Assembly: GCA_964617665.1 (NCBI GenBank)
Contig: CAZUAH010000798.1
Span: 1-5,445 of the forward strand
Reading direction: 5' to 3'
Origin: JADHUC01 sp964617665
Lineage (GTDB): Bacteria; Planctomycetota; Planctomycetia; Pirellulales; Pirellulaceae
DNA length: 5,445 nucleotides
Below, piece by piece: positions 1 through 5,353 of this stretch. A program made the translations under genes and the position numbers. The stretch's first letter is position 1, and every line of letters starts with the position of its first letter. Below the pieces are notes generated by a model that worked only from the letters and a program-made list of their open reading frames with translations, had not been told where the DNA came from and did not search any database.

Positions 1-137
1 AGCAATTCTTGGTAGATCTCTGCGTCGGTAATCAGCATTCCGGGCGGAACACCTTGGATATTCGTGCTCAGCCCCTCCTGATACGATCCGCCAGCAACAG
101 TTACTTGAAAAAGAGTTCCGATGTCGCAACCTAGCAT
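1..137 (-). CDS. aroC: Chorismate synthase (AroC-like), N-terminal 45 codons, runs off left edge
   Basis: Chorismate synthase converts 5-enolpyruvylshikimate-3-phosphate to chorismate in the cytoplasm using reduced FMN; it is the last common step of aromatic amino acid synthesis. The translated fragment begins MLGCDIGTLFQVTVAGGSYQ and continues with EGLSTNIQGVPPGMLITDAE. This aligns without gaps to the family N-terminus (E. coli [20 protein letters not shown], then DGVPPG). The ATG at 137-135 lies inside the last codons of aroA, so the genes overlap by 7 bases (ATGCTAG). A GGAG sits 8 bases upstream, which supports this start. The product of the upstream gene is this enzyme's substrate, which supports the call. 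The odd point is the GESHG-type motif, which here reads GGSYQ: Tyr19 and Gln20 replace the conserved His-Gly. The fragment is clearly family-related, but whether it is a classical chorismate synthase cannot be judged from 45 residues. Confidence 0.85.
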   Translation of the reverse strand, partial: MLGCDIGTLFQVTVAGGSYQEGLSTNIQGVPPGMLITDAEIYQEL

Positions 138-1420
138 TCTTCGTTCTCCAAATATGGAATCAAGTTGGCTCCTAGTCCGGTCATACAATCCAAAAACGTG
201 GGAAATGTGACGCCAACAGCCTCGGCTGAATCAATGGTCGTTTCGCCTTGACTGGCCATTCCGGCAACGGCCAATGACATAACGACGCGGTGGTCGTCGT
301 GACCATGTACCGCCGTCCCCACGAGTTCACTCTCTTCAATCACAAGGCCATCTTCGAGTTCGCGTATCCGAGCCCCCATTCGAGACAACTCCGCACACAT
401 CACAGCAATGCGGTCGGTCTCTTTGATGCGGGCCTGAGGCACATTGGCCAAGGTGGTCGTGCCTTTCGCGAAACAGCCGACAACCGCCATCATCGGCAAC
501 GCGTCCGGCGTCGCGTTCAGATCCAATTCCGTTCCTTGTAGTTCACCTGGGCGAACGCGAATCAAATCCTCCTGTACATCTACTTCCGCTCCCATTTGCC
601 TCAGGTAGTCCACCACCGCCTTGTCACCCTGCGAATCGCTCATGTCGAGTCCGCGCAGAGTCACATCGTTGTCGCCCAGAGCGCCAGCAACCAGGAAAAA
701 CGTCGCCGAGGAAAAATCGGCCGGGATTCTACGGTCGACCGTCTTATAACTCTGTCCGCCGGGAACACGGAATTCACGCATATCGTCATGCTCGAATTCG
801 ATGCCCTGATGCTCGAGCCAGTCGAGCGTTATCTGAACATAAGGCTGTTCATTCAACACGGGAACGTGGATCGCGGTGTCGCCATCGGCCAGCGGTGTAT
901 TGAGCAGCAGGCTGGTAACGTATTGACTGGTCAACGCCTCGATCGTCGTCTCGCCGCCGTGAAGCGATCCTTGAACCACAAAAGGTGGCTTGCCGTTGTT
1001 GCGAGTCGAGCGGACCGATGCGCCGAGTTCGTTCAACGAATCAGCCAGCGGCCCCGCCGGCCGATTGCAGACCTGGGAATCGCCGGTCACCACCGCCATT
1101 CCATCTCGCAACAAAGCACAGGACCCCAAAACGGTCCTCATCGTGGTACCCGAGTTCTTCACGTCGATAACGTTGCCGGGTGCGGTCAGCTTTCCACCCG
1201 TGCCTCGGACGTGCCACGTGTCCGGCTCCATCTCGATTTCAGCACCAAGGTGCCTGTAGGCTTCTACTGCGGCAAGCGTATCGGCTGATTCCAGCGGGGC
1301 CAAAATGCGGCTATCGCCCTGCGCCAAGCTGGCAATCGCCACGGCGCGGATCGTGTGTGATTTTGATCCGGGGATGGTTACCTCCCCGCAAAGTCGGGAT
1401 TTCTTGCAGACGAATCTCAT
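131..1420 (-). CDS. aroA: 3-phosphoshikimate 1-carboxyvinyltransferase (EPSP synthase)
   Basis: Transfers the enolpyruvyl group of phosphoenolpyruvate to shikimate-3-phosphate, the sixth step of the shikimate pathway; cytoplasmic. At 429 residues it has the normal length and covers both inverse alpha/beta domains. Visible substrate-site residues, with E. coli equivalents: GSKS 18-21 with Lys20 (K22) and Arg25 (R27); NSGTTMR 89-95; Arg120 (R124); Ser165-Gln166 (S170-Q171); Asp306 in PDALPM (D313); KETDR 333-337 with Arg337 (R344); DDHR ending at Arg378 (R386). The loop after GSKS reads HTIR instead of the usual xSNR. Thr96 stands where E. coli has Pro101, and the C-terminal VTFPTFLD has Val404 at the K411 position. 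The ending resembles class II enzymes such as CP4 (TSFPEFMDLMAGLGA). I chose the ATG at 1420; an in-frame TTG at 1435 would add MQCQT. Neither has a clear Shine-Dalgarno sequence. It is first of an overlapping pair with aroC. Confidence 0.95.
   Translation of the reverse strand: MRFVCKKSRLCGEVTIPGSKSHTIRAVAIASLAQGDSRILAPLESADTLAAVEAYRHLGAEIEMEPDTWHVRGTGGKLTAPGNVIDVKNSGTTMRTVLGSCALLRDGMAVVTGDSQVCNRPAGPLADSLNELGASVRSTRNNGKPPFVVQGSLHGGETTIEALTSQYVTSLLLNTPLADGDTAIHVPVLNEQPYVQITLDWLEHQGIEFEHDDMREFRVPGGQSYKTVDRRIPADFSSATFFLVAGALGDNDVTLRGLDMSDSQGDKAVVDYLRQMGAEVDVQEDLIRVRPGELQGTELDLNATPDALPMMAVVGCFAKGTTTLANVPQARIKETDRIAVMCAELSRMGARIRELEDGLVIEESELVGTAVHGHDDHRVVMSLAVAGMASQGETTIDSAEAVGVTFPTFLDCMTGLGANLIPYLENEEC
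146..149 (-). promoter_or_regulatory. Ribosome binding site of aroC-like gene, inside aroA
   Basis: GGAG on the minus strand lies 8 bases before the ATG at 137, within the last codons of aroA. It selects this start over any later one and fits translational coupling between the two genes. Confidence 0.6.
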
Positions 1421-1515
1421 TGTTTGGCACTGCAAACTGTGCTGAAAACGTCCAATAGCCGGTATTTGGCGGGAAACGTTCCCAGACGCAAATCCTCCAA
1501 TTAGCCGAACCCCCT

Positions 1516-1543
1516 AGTATCGTCGGGAACTCCCGGCGGTCAA
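1516..1543 (-). promoter_or_regulatory. Candidate sigma-70-type promoter for aroA-aroC
   Basis: On the minus strand, TTGACC (-35, 1543-1538, 5 of 6 consensus) and GATACT (-10, 1521-1516, 4 of 6) are separated by 16 bases. Transcription would start near 1509, leaving a leader of about 90 bases. The spacer contains a perfect palindrome, CGGGA-AC-TCCCG (1524-1535), which could be an operator or chance. Planctomycete promoters are poorly defined, so this is only a pattern match. Confidence 0.3.
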
Positions 1544-1599
1544 GAGGTCGGGCGGGCGGTGTTAGGCTCGATGTAGGCATGCATGGTCACCCGCGGAGG

Positions 1600-1627
1600 T
1601 TGAATTGCTGGTTGGTCAAGCTATAAC
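1600..1627 (+). promoter_or_regulatory. Candidate promoter for the URO-D-family gene
   Basis: TTGAAT (1600-1605, 4 of 6 of the -35 consensus) and TATAAC (1622-1627, 5 of 6 of the -10) lie 16 bases apart. A start near 1634 would give a leader of about 150 bases that contains the palindromic repeat at 1670-1740. Pattern match only. Confidence 0.35.
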
Positions 1628-1669
1628 GAGACGAAGACGGTGTCTGACGTACACACCGTGCACGCGTTT

Positions 1670-1740
1670 TCGTTTAACGGAAAGCTGAAGGCGTCGGCGG
1701 TGTCCGGAAAAACAGTCGCCTTCGGCTTGCCGTTAAACGA
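1670..1740. repeat. Palindromic repeat element, copy 1 (REP/MITE-like)
   Basis: Left arm 1671-1693 and right arm 1717-1739 pair over 21 of 23 positions, plus one closing T-A pair (1670/1740), around a 23-base loop. A second copy stands at 5354-5425. The left arms share 19 of 23 bases and the right arms 20 of 23, and both loops contain CGGAAAA. Two differences between the copies are compensatory: arm position 9 is G-C here and C-G in copy 2, and position 18 is A-T here and G-C in copy 2. Such conservation of folding argues for a family selected or copied as a hairpin, as in REP elements. This copy lies in the presumed 5' leader of the URO-D-family gene, about 30 bases before its ribosome binding site, and is followed by TTTTT (1742-1746). 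Confidence 0.85.
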
Positions 1741-1768
1741 CTTTTTGGCTGCGGCCTTGGCCCCACTC

Positions 1769-1775
1769 GGAGAGG
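1769..1775 (+). promoter_or_regulatory. Ribosome binding site of the URO-D-family gene
   Basis: GGAGAGG lies 6 bases before the ATG at 1782 and fixes this start over downstream in-frame alternatives. Confidence 0.75.
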
Positions 1776-1781
1776 ATACAC

Positions 1782-3011
1782 ATGACGCCCAGGGAACGTG
1801 TTCTTGCCTCGCTTTGCCACGAGCAACCCGATCGTTTGCCGATAGACTTTGGCGGCCATCGATCATCGGGTATCGCAGCCATCGCCTACCGCAAGCTGCG
1901 GGACTATCTGGGGCTGGAGGAACGCCCCATTCGCGTCTACGACCCAGTCCAGCAACTGGCGATCATCGATGAAGACGTGCTCGACCGGTTCGACGTCGAC
2001 ACGATCGAACTGGGACGCGGCTTTGCCTTGGAGGACAAACACTGGTCCGATTGGACCTTGCCGGATGGCTCGCCATGCCAGATGCCCGCTTGGGCCTTGC
2101 CCGAGCGTGAGGGTGATGGCTGGGTGATTCGCTCGACAAGCGGACGCGCCTTGGCTCGCATGCCCGAGGGCTCCCTGTACTTCGAGCAGTGCTACTGGCC
2201 GTACCTTGACGGAGACGATTTCGACAAGCTGCCCGAGGCGTTGAGCGAAAACATGTGGTGCGCGGTCCAATCGCCACCTGGACCATTGGTCGCCGGCGAG
2301 GATGGCGGGCAAGTACTGGCCGACGGCGCGCGCCGGCTGCGCGAGCGCACGGATCGTGCGATCATCGGGCTGTTCGGCGGCAACCTGCTGGAGGTCGGCC
2401 AATTCCTTTATCGCAACGATGTCTTCTTCATGTTGCTGGCCGGCGACCCGGACCACGCCGGCGAATTCTTGGATCGGCTGGTCGACATCCACATGGCCAA
2501 CCTGGAATCGTTCCTTGCGGCAGTCGGCCCGTACATCGATATCATCCTGTTCGGTGACGATTTGGGGATGCAAAGCGGCCCGCAGATCTCGCCCCAGATG
2601 TACCGCGAAGTGTTCAAGCCGCGACACGCAAGAATGTGGCAACGCGCGAAGGAGTTGGCCGACGTGAAAGTCATGCTGCACTGTTGCGGCGGCGTGCGCG
2701 AACTGCTGGACGATCTGATCGACGCGGGTCTGGACACAATCAATCCAGTACAAATCAGTTGCCAAGGAATGGGTGCCGCCGGACTGAAAGCCGACTTCGG
2801 TGATCGAATCGCGTTCTGGGGCGGCGGCTGCGACACCCACGCCGTTCTGAATCGTGCGACGCCGGCAGAGATTCGCCAACACGTGATCGAACAGGTGTCG
2901 ATCCTCAAACCGAACAGCGGGTACATCTTCCAGCAGGTCCACAACATCCTGGCCGACATACCCCCGGAGAACATCGTGGCCATGTTCGACGCCGCGCGCG
3001 AAATACGGTGA
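1782..3011 (+). CDS. URO-D superfamily protein, corrinoid methyltransferase (MtaA/CmuA)-like group
   Basis: A 409-residue cytoplasmic TIM-barrel-type protein of the uroporphyrinogen decarboxylase superfamily. The opening MTPRERVLASLCHEQPDRLP, then IDFGG (21-25), is typical of the non-HemE branch. The HemE active-site segment RQAGRY is absent, so haem synthesis is unlikely. Further landmarks are FGDDLGMQSGP (257-267), the motif H300-C301-C302-G303 after a beta strand, and FWGGGCDTH (345-353). In MtaA/MtbA-type methyltransferases a His-x-Cys plus a later Cys bind the catalytic zinc that activates a thiol acceptor. Here H300, C302 and C350 could serve this way, which is inference. No corrinoid protein, corrinoid activator or second methyltransferase lies nearby, so donor and acceptor are unknown. 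Start supported by GGAGAGG at 1769-1775. It appears monocistronic: candidate promoter upstream, terminator overlapping the stop codon, opposite-strand sequence on both sides. Family call is firm; reaction is not. Confidence 0.85.
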   Translation: MTPRERVLASLCHEQPDRLPIDFGGHRSSGIAAIAYRKLRDYLGLEERPIRVYDPVQQLAIIDEDVLDRFDVDTIELGRGFALEDKHWSDWTLPDGSPCQMPAWALPEREGDGWVIRSTSGRALARMPEGSLYFEQCYWPYLDGDDFDKLPEALSENMWCAVQSPPGPLVAGEDGGQVLADGARRLRERTDRAIIGLFGGNLLEVGQFLYRNDVFFMLLAGDPDHAGEFLDRLVDIHMANLESFLAAVGPYIDIILFGDDLGMQSGPQISPQMYREVFKPRHARMWQRAKELADVKVMLHCCGGVRELLDDLIDAGLDTINPVQISCQGMGAAGLKADFGDRIAFWGGGCDTHAVLNRATPAEIRQHVIEQVSILKPNSGYIFQQVHNILADIPPENIVAMFDAAREIR

Positions 3012-3038
3012 GTTCAATTCGCTCGCCGTCAATTTTTT
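3005..3038 (+). terminator. Rho-independent terminator overlapping the stop codon of the URO-D-family gene
   Basis: ACGGTGAG (3005-3012) pairs fully with CTCGCCGT (3022-3029), eight pairs including one G-T, across a nine-base loop. A run of six T follows at 3033-3038. The left arm contains the TGA stop (3009-3011), so the terminator begins inside the coding sequence. It faces the minus-strand gene remnant and would insulate it. Confidence 0.75.
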
Positions 3039-3307
3039 CCACTGGCATCCGCCAATCGCACCTTGTCCGGCTCGTTTGTCCAACCGTACCTCTTGGCAAA
3101 CTCCTCAGGCGTCAGAGTCCGCTGCGCGTCGGTCGTCTGGATGACGTAGGCGATCTCGCGATCGGCCCTCGTGCCGGCACGATAATGGCCTTCAGGGGAA
3201 ATCGCGATCCCACGTCCTTTGTTCAGGCCGAGCAGTATGGCTAGTGTCTTACCAGTTTCGCTGCTCCATAGTCGCGTGCAATAGGAACTGTGCCGCGTAG
3301 CACCCAA
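3029..3307 (-). pseudogene. Remnant of a WD40-repeat protein, C-terminal end only
   Basis: An open frame of 92 codons whose residues 11-92 read like the last blade and tail of a WD40 protein. TRLWSSETGKT (11-21) is the end of a WD repeat, with the LW standing in for the WD dipeptide. It is followed by GIAISPEGHYRAG and LTPEEFAKRYGW, a C-terminal tail I associate with large planctomycete WD40 proteins. Those proteins are many hundreds of residues long. Here the similarity starts abruptly near 3277, and upstream there is only structured sequence with no WD40 signal. No Shine-Dalgarno sequence is evident at the ATG at 3307, so I take it for a decayed 3' fragment. The stop (3029-3031) touches the terminator of the convergent gene. 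It could alternatively be a small expressed protein, but a lone fragment of a propeller blade would not fold. Confidence 0.65.
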
Positions 3308-3525
3308 TGCCAGATTAGGACTGAATTTCGAATAGGGGATATTCTCAATAGTCCTAGTCGACTGGCCTGGCGATGCCGGAGATTCGGTGGCGGGAGGCGA
3401 GTTGACGTGGCGACGGAGTGTCCGAACACTCGCACCCAGTTGCCCTGTTCCGGCATCGCAAACTCCCGAGAGTCTTGGCGACTTCGTCTACTGCCTAGAC
3501 CCTGATTCTTAGACTAGATACAGCA
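3308..3525. other. Gene-free stretch rich in inverted repeats; structured RNA or mobile-element remnant
   Basis: No frame here resembles a known protein. Three nested structures stand out. TAGGACT (3316-3322) pairs with AGTCCTA (3350-3356) and encloses GAATA/TATTC (3330-3334, 3340-3344). The 8-base palindrome AGTCGACT lies at 3356-3363. GCGATGCCGGA (3370-3380) pairs perfectly with TCCGGCATCGC (3449-3459), enclosing the hairpin GAGTGT-CCGA-ACACTC (3416-3431). Such a density of pairing suggests a folded RNA or the end of a small non-autonomous element, lying exactly where the WD40 remnant loses its similarity. A weak minus-strand hairpin, AGACTC-TCGG-GAGTTT around 3461-3474, could serve as an end for the flavoprotein transcript but has no T run. 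I cannot assign a family. Confidence 0.4.
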
Positions 3526-5280
3526 CTAGCTTCGAGGGAACAGCCCTATTGCGATAGCAATCGCGACAAGAGCCAAGGCCATCCAGTCGCGCGGTGTGAA
3601 ACGGTCGCTGCGTCCGTGTCGGCGAAGGTAGCCTAGCACGGTTCCGGTTGGGCAGCCGAAACGGCAGTAGCCCATCGGCACGAACAACGAGAATGCTAGG
3701 CCTACAATCCCTACGGCGATCGTGGCCCAGCCAGCGACGCGGAACATGTAGGCGTCGAATGGTTCGATTGCGGTCAGGCTGTACGGCCAATGAAGCATGG
3801 CTACCAACAGGACCCAGATCAGTAACACCGCTGGCAGTAAATGCAGAATGCGTGATACCCATTTGGAGAGCCTCAATCGAAACGGCAAGACGTTCATCAA
3901 CAGTTGCTGAGCGGCTCCGTGGGGGCAGAGGTGATGGCAGTAGAACGGTCGGCGGCTCACCACGGGGACCAAGAACGCGGCTCCGGTCAACAGTACCAAC
4001 CTGCCTGCCAGACGCCACGGAATCCCGTTTTGCGCCCAACCGACCAAGATCGCCTGCGAGACCATATCTCCGCTGACAAAACCCAGGTAGACGATCAGCA
4101 CAATCTGAAAACTAATGCGAACCCATTTCTCGCCGCGCTGTGGCGAAAACGCAAGCACCAATGCAAAAAGGACAACCACCCCGGTTCCGATATCTTGTGC
4201 CGTCACGACGAGGCTTGTTTGTGACTGCCTGGGTTTCATCTGTTTGAAATGCCTCGCGGTCATAACAAGAGTCTCAGCGATCGTCATGCTGGTTATCGTT
4301 GCGCCTGAGACGCCTTCGATTTGGGCCTCGAACAGATCCAGCGAGGCCAGTTCGTCGAGACGCATGCTGTTGAACCGCGTCATGAATGGGTTTTCTTCCT
4401 TCACCCAGCCGACATACTCCGGCGTCTCATAGGAATGGCGAATGGCAATCCCCAGGACACGGCTCTCGGCGTCCAACGCGATCAGCGTATCGGTCGGTCC
4501 CTGGAAGCCGACAAGATTGTCGCCCGTCGGCGATGTCCGCGTTACATAGCCCAGTCGATTGCCATGAGCGTCTTCCACCGTGAACATGCCGGGACGATCT
4601 TCGCATGGCGCGAGCCGATCGGCCTGGGGAAAGAAGCCTCTCACTTCGCCTACCCGCAACGGATCGGGAAATCGGTACGAGTGAGGTGCGCCACCCAGGC
4701 GATGGATGATGCCTTCGGCAATCGCCATGCTGGTGAGCGTTGCTCCCGAAACGGCGTCGATGCCTCGCCTGTCCCTAGCCTCCTCCCACGAGAGACCGTC
4801 GAATGCTGTCATGAAAAACTCATCCATGACTACGGTCTTCAGGTGGTCGGGCGTATCGCCGCTCGCGAGCACATTAATGCCCAGAATCTTGCTTTCCCTG
4901 TCGAAGGCAATCAGTGTGTTGTTTGGCCCGGAATAACCAATGATCGAGTCGCTGACGGGCGAGGTTTGTATCACGTAGCCGAGCGGTCGGTCGTGGGCAT
5001 CCACGACGGTCTGGCCGCCGTGGTTCGGATTCCAGGCAGCCATCCGGTCGGCTTGCCGGTAGAAACGCTTCACCTGCCTCAACGTAACAGCGGATTGCTT
5101 CGTGCCGTGCAGTTGGGCTTGATGCCAATCGTGCTGCTGCCGAATCATCCAGACTATCAAGGCAAACACGCCCCAGCGGTACAAATGGAGAATCCACCGC
5201 CGTACGTGGTTGGGACGTGATGTTTCGGGTCGGTTCAAGGTTACGACCGCGCAGCTATTGCCAAGGGCATTCACTCTCAT
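3526..5280 (-). CDS. Membrane electron-transfer protein with two FMN-binding domains and two CX3CP motifs (NosR/PceC-like)
   Basis: 584 residues; probably passes electrons between the membrane and covalently bound flavins outside the cytoplasm. Order: basic N-terminus and first membrane segment (about 30-46); FMN-binding domain 1 (about 75-195) with DAVSGAT 175-181; FMN-binding domain 2 (about 220-345) with EGVSGAT 322-328; then about six membrane segments (359-379, 386-407, 424-441, 476-497, 515-537, 565-582). The two SGAT motifs match ApbE flavinylation sites, with Thr181 and Thr328 as likely attachment residues. The CX3CP motifs, C448-x3-C452-P and C539-x3-C543-P, follow membrane segments near basic loops, so probably on the cytoplasmic side. 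NosR/NirI and PceC share the FMN plus CX3CP plan; like PceC, this protein lacks NosR's C-terminal 4Fe-4S ferredoxin domain. Start taken at the ATG at 5280; an in-frame GTG at 5304 would add eight residues. Neither has a clear Shine-Dalgarno. No nosZ, dehalogenase or apbE is in view, so the partner is unknown. Confidence 0.85.
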   Translation of the reverse strand: MRVNALGNSCAVVTLNRPETSRPNHVRRWILHLYRWGVFALIVWMIRQQHDWHQAQLHGTKQSAVTLRQVKRFYRQADRMAAWNPNHGGQTVVDAHDRPLGYVIQTSPVSDSIIGYSGPNNTLIAFDRESKILGINVLASGDTPDHLKTVVMDEFFMTAFDGLSWEEARDRRGIDAVSGATLTSMAIAEGIIHRLGGAPHSYRFPDPLRVGEVRGFFPQADRLAPCEDRPGMFTVEDAHGNRLGYVTRTSPTGDNLVGFQGPTDTLIALDAESRVLGIAIRHSYETPEYVGWVKEENPFMTRFNSMRLDELASLDLFEAQIEGVSGATITSMTIAETLVMTARHFKQMKPRQSQTSLVVTAQDIGTGVVVLFALVLAFSPQRGEKWVRISFQIVLIVYLGFVSGDMVSQAILVGWAQNGIPWRLAGRLVLLTGAAFLVPVVSRRPFYCHHLCPHGAAQQLLMNVLPFRLRLSKWVSRILHLLPAVLLIWVLLVAMLHWPYSLTAIEPFDAYMFRVAGWATIAVGIVGLAFSLFVPMGYCRFGCPTGTVLGYLRRHGRSDRFTPRDWMALALVAIAIAIGLFPRS

Positions 5281-5289
5281 GAACGGGCA

Positions 5290-5295
5290 AGTATA
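5290..5295 (-). promoter_or_regulatory. Candidate -10 element close to the start of the flavoprotein gene
   Basis: TATACT on the minus strand (5 of 6 of the -10 consensus) ends 9 bases before the ATG at 5280. Only a weak -35 (TCGATG, 3 of 6) is found at 17-base spacing. If used, the transcript would have almost no leader, which would agree with the missing Shine-Dalgarno sequence. Confidence 0.25.
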
Positions 5296-5353
5296 GGCCC
5301 TCACCCGCTACACATCGACCGCAAGTGTCAGTGTGGCCAGAACGGAGAGACCG

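Larger units (their letters stand above)
1421..1781. other. Divergent intergenic region between aroA and the URO-D-family gene
   Basis: About 360 bases separate the two divergent starts. I see a candidate promoter in each direction, one palindromic repeat (1670-1740) and the ribosome binding site of the right-hand gene. Open frames crossing it (minus 1311-1580, plus 1640-1972, minus 1621-1866) either overlap real genes in other frames or run through the repeat. They show no recognisable protein family, so I call none of them a gene. Confidence 0.6.

Noticed and set aside
596..1288. Plus-strand open frame of 230 codons opposite aroA
   Set aside because: Antisense shadow of aroA, whose catalytic residues are all in place.
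1640..1972. Plus-strand open frame of 110 codons before the URO-D-family gene
   Set aside because: It runs through the palindromic repeat and overlaps the start of the well-supported gene in another frame.
1782..3011. HemE, the true uroporphyrinogen decarboxylase of haem synthesis
   Set aside because: The N-terminal RQAGR active-site segment is missing, while a His-Cys-Cys-Gly motif typical of the methyltransferase-like branch is present.
1863..3083. Minus-strand open frame of 406 codons opposite the URO-D-family gene
   Set aside because: Antisense shadow in high-GC coding sequence; no recognisable motif, and it runs through the terminator.
3241..3456. Minus-strand open frame of 71 codons with an aromatic-rich centre
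   Set aside because: No ribosome binding site or known family; it overlaps the WD40 remnant and coincides with the stretch of inverted repeats, which explain the sequence better than coding does.
4321..5220. Plus-strand open frame of 299 codons opposite the flavoprotein gene
   Set aside because: It is the antisense shadow of a gene with clear domains and motifs; its own translation resembles no family and has no ribosome binding site.
3526..5280. Genuine NosR
   Set aside because: There is no C-terminal pair of 4Fe-4S ferredoxin motifs, two FMN domains instead of one, and no nos genes nearby.
5281..5304. GTG start at 5304 for the flavoprotein
   Set aside because: It adds only eight residues without a better ribosome binding site; the ATG at 5280 is the simpler choice, though not proven.
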